The notes below the pieces were generated by a model. It made no database searches and was not told where the DNA came from. It saw nothing but the letters and a program-made list of their open reading frames with translations. Source: Patiria pectinifera (lineage: Eukaryota; Echinodermata; Asteroidea; Valvatida; Asterinidae). Taken from it: a stretch of DNA of 64,000 nt. Below, piece by piece: positions 38,611-49,870 of this stretch (within the stretch, counting starts at the first letter, position 1; each line of letters starts with the position of its first letter). The DNA lies in the NCBI GenBank assembly GCA_029964075.1, contig CM057136.1:15488381-15552380 (forward strand), written 5' to 3'. The position numbers were made by a program, and so were the translations under genes.

Positions 38611-39962
38611 GCTTTAATTACTGTGGTCATAGAGAAAGGACTCTTTTGTGTAATGCAGTGAATAACACACGCAGTTCTTTATTTCAAAGAAGGCCAATCG
38701 GTCACTTGAATCCTAGACGGCGGATTTTTCTGTCTGTTTGTTGGTTCGTTCTTCTCTTTTGTGAGCTATAGGTTCATCTTTCTTGTCTTTTAAATTCATC
38801 ATAATTTTTGTAAATTTAAGGTAAAATCTAGAGAATTGAATTAAATGTAAATATGTTAATGACATGTTGAGGTCATCCAAATTTTTTTGTATATCTTGCA
38901 CAAAAACAAACAAGGGCACAGTAGTGCTGACTTCCCTTCTTGAACGAAAATGGTTACCATGTCAACACAACAGGTGCCAACTGTCTGGATGCATTGTAGA
39001 AATAACATTGGTATCAGCAACAGTAATCCTCCGAACCGACATCGCTGTGTGATCATCATCATGGAAACACCAGGGCATCCTCGTGCGCGTCAGTGGCAGC
39101 ATCTCGTTGCCGTGGAGACAGCCTGGCATTCCCCGCATCGTTGATCTCCAGTATATTTTCATCCTCGTCCGCATCCGGCGTTTGACGGTTGATGACGATA
39201 ATGCCACGGGTAGTGGCATACAACGGGATCCTTCAATTCATCATCTTTAATTTATGAACTTGTTGGACAGTGTTTAAGGGCCAACATCAAATGGTTTATT
39301 TTTGTGATTTAGTAAAATGATTTTCAACTACGCGGATTTGCTGATGGTACCAGGATGACAAACATTGAGAGAACCGACACTTATTCTGTTATGTGTAGGT
39401 TGCATTAAAAAAAAAATTTTTAAAAGCATGCTTTGTTTATTTGCCGACAGGGAATTACGTGATATTTTGCGGACAATTTTTTCCGACAAGAACAGCTAAA
39501 ATTTCCTGTAAAAAAAGAAGTTGTCATCAAGGTGTATTATGCATGGCCTTTCAAGGCCACCATACTAGAGTATGTTTGGGTAACGGTTTTCTAAATGCTC
39601 GTTCACGTTTCGGCTTCGTCCCTGATTTTAGAATAATTTTGAAGCCTTATTTTTTCCCAATAATATGCAAATATTCTAAACTTTTTACTCTTACTATGGG
39701 ACAAAATGGTCTTGATTCAGAAAATGAACCTGTATTGAGACTGAGTCCCCACAGACAGGAGCCTGGAAGTTTACAAAAGCCGCAGCTAGTAAAGAAACCG
39801 AAGTTTGAAAACACAAAGTGCGTGATCGAATAAGTCGTCGCGTCGTGGCGCATGGCGCATGCATTGTATGTACCTCATTGGTACCCGGTTCTTCCCATTC
39901 TATAGTACAGGCTTCACGCACGCGAGGCGCTGGGTACCAAGCTTAGTTATTTTCCGAACATC

Positions 39963-42900
39963 ATGGCGGACCCCGTGACTGAAGAACAAACCAGTGAGCA
40001 AAACGGTGGACAAGCTGCCATTCCGCCTCCAGGAACCACAGATAATGAGACAACGACATCTGCTAAACCAGGGGAAAGCATATTCGCATCGAAGGGCAAA
40101 GATGATCCTGCGTAAGTTTTGTGAATTGGGGGGAACAAGTGGGTCTAGTGTAGGTGGTTGGGTTTATGATCATTCGAATCGGCCACATGGCGCACAAGCA
40201 CAACAATACGCGGGTACGGCGGCGCGGTATCAGGTCAACTCGGACCCAAACCAAGTCGGACCCATGCCAAGTCGGACCCATGCCAACTCGGACCCACGCC
40301 AACTCGGACCCACTACCAACTCGGACCCACTACCAACTCGGACCCACTACCAAGTCGGACCCACGACCAACTCGGACCCACTACCAACTCGGACCCACTA
40401 CCAACTCGGACCCAAGCACGACCAACTCGGACCCAACAATGACTCAATCATTAGTTTCAGAGATTAATCATTATATTTATAGGTGATATTAATGTTAGTG
40501 CTTAGTGAAGATATTCTGTAATTATATTGGGCAGAATGAGGCTTTTAGTTTTGTTGTTTTCTTGTATTGCCGCTGTGTGGAGCGCTAGTTTATGATGCGT
40601 ACAGTAAATACTGTTGCTAGACGATTATCGTTTTGAACGTCATGAAACTAAACGTGCTTAGCTTTTTGAAACCGTGACCTGTGAAGCTAAACCAAGAGAT
40701 ATTTTTAATTCACATGCTGGCTTTGAATTTTGTGGGATTTTTTTATGAATCTGTTTAACTTTTAATAATTTTTTGATTTAACTTTTTTCCCCCATGGCAA
40801 TCATAGTGGAACATACAGGCAGCTACCTGTAAGGCCTTGAAGGATAATCTTCCCAGTACATGTACTCCAAATCCAATACTCCTTTTTGATGATTGACATT
40901 GCATCTATTTGTAGGGGATCATTTTTTAATTCACATGATGGCTTTGAATTTTGTGGGTTTTTTTTACGAATCCGATTAACTTTTTACTTTTTTGATTTAA
41001 CTTTTTTGTTTAATATGGAACCTTCGTTTTTCTTGCAGTGTATGCAATGGTGTTTATGTGGGTTTTTAAAAAAAAAAAATAGAGATTAGAATATACTTCG
41101 TTTTGATATCTTATTTATTTTATTTATTGACTTACAATGTTTACTTATATTTATTGAGTTAATAATGTTATGTTTGAAAGTGTTTATGTTTTAATGCCAT
41201 ACTTTCAAATTTAATTTTTCTATAAAGATCTGTTCTTAATTTGTATACTCGTTACGTTGAAGTTTGGATTAAAAACGAAATAAATTGCTGTTAAATTTAG
41301 CAAGATGGTGTGAACGATGTCAATTAATATGTTTTAATGAAAATAAATAATTGGTTAAACTTTTTAAGCGCAAAATGTTTTAATGGAAACAAATAAAAAT
41401 AATAAATAATTAATTACACTTTTAAAGCGCATTTCAAAATAGCATTTCAATGCGCTTTACAACGACAAAAAAGTTATACTGCTGCAATACAGATATGAGA
41501 TAATTTACCTTACAATTACAATGAAAATTTATACTAAACAGCATCACTGTAATAACAGATGAGAAGTGGACAAACTTTATGAAATGAATGATTGAAAACG
41601 ATGTCGAATGATTGAAAACGATTGGTCGAGTTGGTCATGCATGGAGTCCGAGTGGGGGGGTCCGAGTTGGTAGTGTGGGTCGAGTTGGAGTGGGGTCGAG
41701 TTGGTCGTGGGTCCGAGTTGGTAGTGGGTCCGAGTTGACATGGGTCCGAGTTGGTAGGGTCCCCGAGGCATGGGGGTCCTTGGCTTGGAGGGGTCAGTTG
41801 GTTTTTGTCCGAGAGTTGGATCGAAACCGGCGGCGCGTGCTCAACTCGGTTTCATTACCATTATTTGAAATAATGCTAGGGGAAATGTGTTTGGGAATGT
41901 GTGACAATGTGGTCGGGTTATTACTTGGAAGAACGTGTACGAATTTATTATGCAGTGCATGTATTGTTACATCAAAAAAGGAGATTTTTCAGTAGGCCTA
42001 TTTTTCACCACTTTTTTCTGCGAAAAAGTACGAAAAGTGTTTTTAAATTAAGGAAAAAGGCAAGAACGTGAACTTGTGAAGAATGTCAATGTGTTTTCCC
42101 TTCCCATAATATTGTGTCCATTGTCAAAAAAATTACCCAAGCAACACTAAACTAGCAGTGGATTTACCATGTTTACACAACCTGGCCTGGTCAGTCAGCT
42201 GTCAGTACAGTTCGGCCGGCTGCAGCAACATTACAACTAATCAGAGTAATTGCAGAATACCAGCCACACAAAGATCACCCTCTAAAATTCAACAGATACG
42301 TGGATATATACGGACTACGGAGTGGGATTGAGTCCGGGAGGGTTAGCAGAGGGCGCTATTTTCTCTTTTTAAAAACCATCCTCCAAGGGGATGAATCAGT
42401 ACATACAACGTAAAATGAATGGGAATGATTGGAATAGAAGTCGAAGTCAAAGTCCAGTGGCGGGTAATTCTGCAATCGTGCCCATTTAGTCATTCACAAT
42501 GTCAATGTATTCATTGTTTTTGACAGCCATGACAACGTTGTTCAATGCTTAGGTTGCGTACGTAGACGTATATGTGGCCTAATTAAATAACCTAATGTTC
42601 AGTTTACTTTTTGTAGGCCTATTTTTTTCTTGAGGCATGAAACCCTAACTCCCTAGGCCTTTTTGCTAGGATGTAGCCTCAATCCTGCAAAATCCTCCAA
42701 TTGGCCTCATGGAAAAATAGCATATAGCCTCAATCCTGCAAATTCCTCCGTTGTTTCTTGAATATGGTCCATGGACATGATGGAGGGGTGACCACTGCCT
42801 GAATCCTGCAAAATCCTCTGGCTATGACTGTCAATAGGCTGAGGCAGAGGCAGTGACATCCTGGAGCAGTGCGGAGGATGTCCAAGTATAATCAAGGACT

Positions 42901-45900
42901 AAATTTATGCACGGCCGAGCATAAACAACACAAGGTCCGGCCCAAGACCTTGACACAGTGCGTACTCCGAAATCAGCAACGCACTTTGGCCACGTAACCT
43001 CTATCCTGCAAATTCCTCCAATCTGCAAAAAGGATTTTGGAGGATTCAGGGCGGTTAGGGTTAAGCATCCTGACTGGCAATGATCATTGAAGGACTTGTA
43101 TCTGTGGGCAATTCTAAAAACCTGAAGAAGAGTGAGGTGTAAGCCTACAATTAAATAGTATTTCCATCTTTTGTTTTTGTTCTTGCAGGAAAATATTTGT
43201 TGGGGGTCTAAACAGCTGCACCACAAATGGTAAGACCAAGAGACTTTTTTTTTTTTTACGTCATCTTTAATGATGGTAAACTCCGATCAGTGTAAGGCTT
43301 TGCTTTCCATGGAGGCCCTCAAGTTAATGAGAACTATGAGACCCATTATGTAGCACCTTTATAAGGATTTACAAGGTGCCGTGAAAGAATGGACTTTTCT
43401 GTCCATGATCAGTGAACTTAAATCCCTTAACCCTATTAAACTCGCCCAACATTTTGGTTGGATAGGGGGGGGGGGGCCTGGAAAACCCAAATAAGTATGT
43501 AGTTATCTCTCGGTGTATAAAATATGATTAGAGATATTGTATGTGAAACTTGGTACTGATATTTCTTGCAGAGAGTTTACATGCTTACTTCTCTCAGTTC
43601 GGCGAAGTGGTGGACGTCAACGTGAAATACACACAAGAACAAATGGGAAATCTGAGGGACACAAATGAACAGAACGTCAGGTCCAGAGGGTTTGGCTTTG
43701 TGCTTTTTGGAAGTCCGGAAATTGCCAAAAAGGTAGGAGTTTTTATCAAATGTTTAATCCGATGGGTCTTCCACCAACATCCGACCCTGTGCATTGATCG
43801 GTTACACCTCTATGTTCCGACACCCCTATGTTCCGACTGCACATATTCCTATTCCTAACCCTAACCCTAACCCTAACCGGGAGTAACACAATCTAGGTTG
43901 TCGGAACATAGGGGTGTCGGAACATAGAGCAGTCACCCATTGATCCCCTACTGGTCGCCCTCCCAAGACCTTCCGTTCCTTCACTACCCCATAGCTGAAA
44001 AAAAAACTATGTCACATCAAACCCTCCTGCTGTAAGGTTTTGACAGCTTCCAAAAGTACTTGGGCGAAGTACTGGGCGAAGTACTTTAATTAACAGAAGG
44101 AGTTTTAAACCAGGGTTCGCCCATAACCTTTTTTTCACGAGCCAGCCGGACTCGTGAAACAGATTGTCATCTAGTCCACAGGTCTTTTCACAAGGCCTCA
44201 ATATATTTTTTTTGAATTTTGCGCCAGAATGTCATAAACGAAGTTATTTACAACTCTCTTGACTCGCGCGGCCGGCTACTTTAGGAAATGGTTTTGACAA
44301 GCCTTGGCTGTTTGGCGACCGCTACCACTAAGGTCAAACCCTGTTTAAACCTTTGTAACAGCTTTTGTTTTTCCACCATATTTGAATATTAAGCCCCATG
44401 TAAAGAAATGAGGCTGTGAAGTGCCAAATATATTTTTTTTAAAGGAAACTAAAACAAACCAAAAGTTGGTTTACAAGACCACATGCTTTGACCCTTATTT
44501 TCTTGTTGACAAAACTTTTCTTTTTTTCAATAATCTGGAAATAGTGATTTTAATATTATTTACTTTTCTAATTTAGGTTTTGGCAGAGGAACACACGGTG
44601 GACGGCAAGGCAATTGAGGTAAAGAAAGCAGTCAGGCACGGCCAACCGAGATCCAAGAAACTCTTTGTGGGCGGTATCCCAAACTTCATATCAGAGGAAA
44701 TACTCAACGCGTACTTCGGTGCGTTTGGCGAAGTAAGTCACTGATTTGTGTCTCGTTTTGTCAGAAAGTTGCCAAGCTAGTAGTAAAGATGCACAACATT
44801 TACATTCACTTCTTTTTTTTCATACCAAGTTGACTTTCTTATGCCGTTCTTATAGATTATTGAAACAAAGATCATCATCAACCACCAAACCCAGAGGCGT
44901 CGCGGCTTCGCCTTCATCCAATTTGAGGATGAGGCCACGGTGGACACAATCGCCATAGTCAAGCACCACGAGCTGGAAAACGGTACAGAGAAATGCCGCG
45001 TAGAGGTGAAGCCCGTCCTGCCACAGTCAGACAAGTTCAGGGAAGGTGGCTTCAGAGGGCGAGGAGGGTTCAGAGGAAACGGACGGAGGGGCGGATGTAA
45101 GAAAAAAAGACTCTTAACTAGTTACACAATTCTTAACAACTTGGAGGCCGGCTTAAAGATCCTACCAAACTCAAACACCCCAGGCCTTTTCCCAAGCCAA
45201 GATACCTGAATCCTCCAAAAACCTTGTCTAGGTATCATCCCTTGTCCAATGGAGCCCTCTCTGTCTCCAGTCCAACGTCTGATGTATCTAATCATGCAAA
45301 TTTATGCCCCCCACCCGCACGCCAGCCAATCATGTTGCAGAGGCACCTTGTGTGCTCAGCTTGGAGTGTAGTTGAACAACTTTGTCATCCTTCCAAAATA
45401 CTCCACGAGACGGGGGGTGGTGACAAGTACAGCTGACAGGTGGAAAATTACTCTCAGGCCAACATACATTATAAAAAAAAAATTATTTGTGCACATAACA
45501 AATCTTTCCAGTTTTCATTTAGAGAAATCAGTGATGCAACTTTTCCTCGGATCAGCTGATTTCCTCATTTTCCACTTCACACTTACGCCATTAAAAATTG
45601 AAAAAAAAAAAACTGTATAAAATTGTGAAAAGCTTGGAATTGGAATTTCCTCTTTTTAAACTTACTTCCCAGTTGCTTGCCTGAGACATATATCATATCC
45701 TTAACTGCAAACATATTGATGATCACTCTTTTGAAAATGCAGCTGTAGTATAGGTCACCCTTTAATAAACAAAGCTGTCGTTTTTGTCTGATTGGTCGTT
45801 TAGTTGGAGGTGGCGGTTACGGTCAACAGCAAGAGGGCTACCAAGGGGGCGGCCCTTACAACAACTATGAAGGGTACAACCAAGGGGGGAGGGGCGGGTA

Positions 45901-47612
45901 CAACCAGGGAGGGTACCAGCAAGGTGGGGGCAGCGGCTACTATCAAGGCGGGTACGACCAATCTGGATACAACCAGCAATACGACCAACAACAGTATCCG
46001 GTGAGTCACCCCTGACCTTTTTAGGGCCGACAAAGTTCAGTTAATTCAGAATTCGGATATTCGGCTCTTTATTCAATTAACCCTAACCATCCCAAATCCT
46101 CCAAAATCCTATTTGCAAAATTGGAGAAATTTGCAGGATGGAGGTTACATGGCAAAAGTGCGTTGCTGATTTCGGAGGACGCACTGTGTCAAGGTCTTGG
46201 GCCGGACCTTGTGTTGTTTATGCTCAGCCGTGCATAAATTTAGTCCTTGATTATACTTGACATCCTCCGCACTGCTCCAGGATGTCACTGCCTCTGCCTC
46301 AGCCTATTGACAGTCATAGCCGGAGGATTTTGCAGGATTCAGGCAGTGGTCACCTCTCCATGGACCATATTCAAGAAATAATGGAGGAATTTGCAGGATT
46401 GAGGCTATATGCTATTTTTCCATGAGGCCAATTGGAGGATTTTGCAGGATTGAGGCTACATCCTAGCAAAAAGGCCTAGGGAGTTGGGGTTAAATATTTG
46501 AAGTTAACAAGAACGATATTTTGGTCAGCAATGCAAACTGTTTTCAGTAATGCTTGTGGTTTTGTCGATCTACTCTGTTTTTGAAATACATTATAATCAA
46601 TGTGAGAACAAGTATCAGTTTAACTATCAGGCTGAATGAAGAAGTTGACTGTGACAGGATTTGAGCCGACGACCATCGGCTGAATCGAGTGAAACATTCC
46701 ATTTAGTGACTTAAACTGCAGATAGGAGTAAATTGCTTTGCAGTACACATGTACTTGTGACCAATGGGAAACAAACGCATGCTTTTATAGAAAAAAAAAT
46801 GAAGAATTGTTTTTATTTAATATATTCTTCATTTATTAATCGTTTTCCCCCCCTTTTTTTGTCTTGCAGGGCTACCAGGGATACAGCTATAATTACCAGA
46901 ACTACGGCCAGAACCAGGATGCATCGGGCCAATATGCCAACGGGGCCGGTTACCAGGGCGGGTACCAGGGGGGATATGACGCTAGCAGCTACGGGGGTGC
47001 ACCGCAGCAGCAGTATAACTACGGCTCCAACTACGGACAAGGTTTGTGCAGTAGATATATTGCACATCCTTAGAGTTTACAGTGCATTATTATTATTATT
47101 AAACGTCATGAATATTTATGAGCCAGTTCTTGAATGTAATTGGTTAATAATGGGGGATCGTGGTCTGGCGAAGTTGATTATGTATTATTAGACTCATGAA
47201 TATTAACGTGCGAGTAATCTCTTGTGATTGGTCAGTAATGGCTTTTGACTCAAAATCTGAGAGCTGGGGTTTGAATGCAGCTGCTTTCATATTTTATGTT
47301 CCTGAGCAAGCCTTTTTACCCATATATTTCTCTTCAAGTGCAGAATTTTATAAACTTGATTTGACATACTATTCAGAGACCATTCATTTGTCATACATTA
47401 ACCACTGAAGAATGTTACGTGAACAGACAATGAAAATTCCCAATCTAATACCATGGTATAACAAAGTGTATTTTTAACGATACATTTTGCTCAAACACCC
47501 TTAAAAAATGTACATGTACTTGACTGTTGTATGATCTGTGTGTTTAGAAGCATCCAACTACGGCAAGGCGCAGACGGGCGGTAACCAGCAGAATGCCTAC
47601 CAGCCATACTGA
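39963..47612 (+). CDS. hnRNP A/B-D-like RNA-binding protein (two RRMs, GY-rich tail)
   Basis: Eight exons join in phase: 39963-40111, 43189-43229, 43572-43732, 44577-44732, 44856-45096, 45804-46000, 46870-47041, 47548-47612, totalling 1182 nt (393 aa). An acidic/Thr-rich N terminus precedes RRM1 (RNP2 KIFVGGL, RNP1 RGFGFVLF) and RRM2 (RNP2 KLFVGGI, RNP1 RGFAFIQF). An RGG patch (GGFRGRGGFRGNGRRGG) and a long Gly/Tyr/Gln low-complexity tail ending QNAYQPY follow. The ending recalls the SYKPY/NYKPY ends of hnRNP A/B, D and DL, and a C-terminal PY could act in transportin import. Such proteins bind AU-rich RNA and telomeric repeats and affect splicing, stability and translation, shuttling between nucleus and cytoplasm. 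RRM1 has an enlarged beta2-beta3 loop. The start is the first ATG in a GC-rich segment with no upstream in-frame alternative seen. Confidence 0.92.
40224..40436 (+). repeat. 18-bp minisatellite in hnRNP intron 1
   Basis: About eleven units of AACTCGGACCCACTACC and variants (for example AAGTCGGACCCATGCC) are tandemly arrayed. A reverse-complement array of the same family lies at 41629-41765. Confidence 0.85.
41629..41765 (-). repeat. Inverted copy of the same minisatellite
   Basis: Units of GGTCCGAGTTGGTAGTG are the reverse complement of the array at 40224-40436. Both arrays are in hnRNP intron 1, about 1.2 kb apart, and could form a long hairpin in the pre-mRNA. Confidence 0.8.
42642..43064 (+). 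mobile_element. ~420-bp repeat, copy A (hnRNP intron 1)
   Basis: It runs from ACCCTAACTCCCTAGGCC to GGTTAGGGTTAA and contains four copies of AATCCTGCAAAATCCTCC-like sequence. It is nearly the reverse complement of 46077-46493 over its whole length. No ORF is present, and the CCCTAA-type ends are inverted, as in a nonautonomous DNA element. Confidence 0.85.
43809..43928. repeat. Hairpin with telomere-like (CCCTAA)n core in hnRNP intron
   Basis: CTATGTTCCGACACCCCTAT near 43811 is inverted at about 43904-43928, and the loop holds about four CCTAACC units (43857-43879). Confidence 0.8.
46077..46493 (-). mobile_element. ~420-bp repeat, copy B, inverted relative to copy A (hnRNP intron 6)
   Basis: TTAACCCTAACC at the left edge and GAGTTGGGGTTAA at the right mirror the ends of copy A. 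Long shared stretches include GGTCTTGGGCCGGACCTTGT and GCCTCTGCCTCAGCCTATTG. Divergence is only a few percent by eye. Confidence 0.85.
46650..46690 (-). repeat. tRNA-like fragment
   Basis: The minus strand reads GGTCGTCGGCTCAAATCC, similar to a pol III B box. Too little remains for a tRNA gene; it is probably a SINE relic. Confidence 0.3.
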
Positions 47613-47629
47613 GGAAGTCGAGTGGAGCA

Positions 47630-47635
47630 AATAAA
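47630..47635 (+). promoter_or_regulatory. Candidate poly(A) signal AATAAA, hnRNP gene
   Basis: AATAAA lies 18 nt after the stop codon and is directly followed by GGTTTGT, which could instead be a donor for a 3' UTR intron (see the matching finding). Confidence 0.4.
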
Positions 47636-47688
47636 GGTTTGTTTTCATATTAGTTTTTATATAATTTGAACGAAGAAATTAACTGGAG

Positions 47689-47754
47689 CGGGACGTGAAA
47701 CTGTGACCTCCGCATTGCCGTTTTGCTGCTCTACCAACTGAGCTATCCAGCCGT
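47689..47754 (-). repeat. tRNA-like sequence (tRNA pseudogene or SINE head)
   Basis: The minus strand reads GGCTGGATAGCTCAGTTGGT (good A box) and then GTCACAGTTTCACGTCCC (poor B box). The T arm lacks GGTTCRANNCC, so a functional tRNA is unlikely. Confidence 0.5.
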
Positions 47755-48167
47755 GTATTGGTAGTTTTCCAATTTGTCGGTGTCTTAGTACAAACAATTT
47801 TTATGTATTTTAATTTTGTTTAATGACACACCACATGACTAAATGTCAGTTTGGAGTAAGGTCATATTGCCTGCGAGTTTTTACAAAAAGGTTTTCTGAT
47901 CTGAAACGAGTTTTAAGTGTGAGTTCTGTTGTTCATGCAAAAGCAAGGCCTCATATCAGTAGGCTTTCAAGTTCAGCAAAAAGAAATGAAGCAGAAACAT
48001 GGTGGTCTGAAAATCTTCTTTTTTTTTTTTATTCTGACGCCTGATGTTATTATTATTATTAATCATTTCTGGTAATGAAACCAAGGATACCTCAAAAGCG
48101 CCCTAGGCACTGTAGCTCGCAAGCCTGAAGAAACCTGTGGAGAGAAGACAATGAGAAGAAGTTACAG

Positions 48168-48324
48168 TTTTAGAGGTGGGAGGAAAAGCCCAGAAGAATA
48201 TTCTGGGGAAAACCCACGGAATCAGGCAGGGACTGAAAACCCAATCCACATATTGGCCCAGGCGGGATTCGAACTCGGGTCACAGCGGTGGAAGGCGAGG
48301 AAAGTACCACTACGCCAACCTGAC
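48168..48324 (-). mobile_element. tRNA-derived SINE, minus strand
   Basis: The minus strand begins GTCAGGTTGGCGTAGTGGTA (A box) with GAGTTCGAATCCC (B box), then a body with TTTTCCCCAGAATATTCTTC. It is the same family as 53841-54254. Confidence 0.8.
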
Positions 48325-48753
48325 TCATTTTGCAGCACACATCTTTATTTCTGTTAGTTTTAGATAAAACAAACAAATTTAATGGAACTTTTATTTCCTT
48401 TAAAGCCAACTTTGTGAATTTATGTACATGTATTGGGCAGTCCATTGCAATACTTTCAAAACTTGTCAACGGTCTATAAACATACTTGCAAGGTTTTGGT
48501 TTCCGTCTTGAAACATCATAAACGTAGTGCTCAGTACCAGTCATGTATTGTCATCAGGTGCATACATGCTTTGGTTGTGTTCCAAAATGTCTGCCCCAGT
48601 TTGAGTACTGTCATTTCCAATTCGCAGAAAAACATAAAAAGTGGGGATGACTTTTCTACAAGCATTTGAATAAGTAACTTCTGTTAGCTGATTGTAGTCT
48701 ACATTGATTGGAAAAAAAAAAGCCTGTAAGGCAAAAATCCAGAGTGGCGAGTC

Positions 48754-48754
<1 letters not shown>

Positions 48755-48787
<33 letters not shown>

Positions 48788-49040
48788 CTCAAGCTTGGAC
48801 TTCAAGAGACAAGGTGGGGTTTTGCTTTTGCTTTTTGGTGTCCTTGTCCTCATTGGTGTCCTTCATATAATTTGCTTTGGCTCTTTCGATCATTTGCTGT
48901 GGTGCAATTTCCCATTCCCTTTGGTAAAAAAAAAAAAAAAAAGGAGGAGAGGGCTAGAGGGAGAGGGCTACCGTGGAACATTTAGGGGAAAAAGATTGAA
49001 AATTGACCTTAAAATTAAAATCGAGCGCTGAGACCAGACC
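48755..49040 (-). mobile_element. Nonautonomous repeat with poly-T edge, inverted relative to 58182-58547
   Basis: After a ~29-nt T run it reads CTCAAGCTTGGACTTCAAGA and GGTGTCCTTGTCCTCATTGG, the reverse complement of GAGGACACC and GGCACCAAGGCAAAT units at 58340-58430. Confidence 0.7.
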
Positions 49041-49399
49041 AACTTATTTTTTGGGGGGGCCTAAAAGTCATCTATCCATTGGAATATTGCAGACCACTGC
49101 TCTTGGGTACCCCTTATTAATAGTGGGACAAAAATACCCTAATCTAGTGCAAAAGTTTTATGTTACATTGTGTAAATGTTGAATTGACCATAAGTAGACT
49201 TTGTACTATTTGAACAAACTAGCTATCTTGTAATGCTTCCATATTTTTTTGTTTTTATTTCAGATACGATATTTTTGACAGGAAATCCTGGGGCCCTGAA
49301 ATTCTAGGAAGGTGGTTGTAGCTTCGATGATTTTGGTGATAATTAATTGTACCGAGTTGCTGACCCTTTGACCTTTGTTCTGTTTTGAAACCATGTACT

Positions 49400-49870
49400 C
49401 ATACATGCCTAGCCTTGCTCCTGAGTCTGACAAGATCTGACTGAAGGATCGCCTTCATTTGATGGAGTCTGCGGGAATCGATGGGGTTCAGGTTTTGCTG
49501 ATGTACAGGACTTACCTTGCTTCTGAGTCTGACAAGATCTGACAAAAGGAACACATTCATTTGATGGATTCTGTAGGATTCAATTGGCTGTCGGATTTTG
49601 TTGGATTTGGCTGGCTGCACACTCTGGATCCTGTTGAAATAAGCACAAGTCTGTGCTTTGCTGTTGTTGGGTTTTGTTGGGTAAACTCTTGGATACTTGT
49701 CGTTTTTGTTGGATTCAATCTGTTCCACACCTGTCCGTCGCTGAATTCTGTTGGATTCAACAGGCTTGGCCCTTACCTGTTTGATTTTGTTTGACTCAGA
49801 AGGGTCTGTGCTCGGCTTTTGTTGGGTTCTGTTGGATTCAGCCTTGTTTATTGGTCTGCCCTGGAAATAG
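49400..49870. repeat. Degenerate tandem repeat zone (TGTTGGATTC-rich)
   Basis: Two ~70-nt direct copies (CTGAGTCTGACAAGATCTGA at 49422 and 49525) are followed by many loose GTTGGATTCAAC-type units. The long open frame on the minus strand is a by-product of the repeat. Confidence 0.6.

Larger units (their letters stand above)
34745..39962. other. Intergenic DNA between the divergent tetraspanin and hnRNP genes
   Basis: The two genes are transcribed away from each other, so both promoters should lie here. No coding exon is supported. It includes a 97-bp tandem duplication with a tRNA-like tail (36747-37020) and a repeat-like stretch at 38147-38610 with C-runs and poly-T, flanked by inverted GCGTAGCC/GCTACGCC motifs. 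The last ~120 bp before 39963 are richer in CpG and may be the hnRNP promoter or 5' UTR. Confidence 0.45.

Noticed and set aside
40224..40436. CRISPR-like regular repeat
   Set aside because: Units are directly adjacent with no unique spacers, in a eukaryotic intron; it is a minisatellite.
47689..47754. Functional tRNA gene
   Set aside because: The A box is good but the T arm and B box do not fit and no clean acceptor stem forms, so it is kept only as a tRNA-like repeat.
48704..49031. Open frames of ~100 aa with a long Phe run
   Set aside because: They translate a 29-nt poly-T tract at a repeat edge and are not genes.
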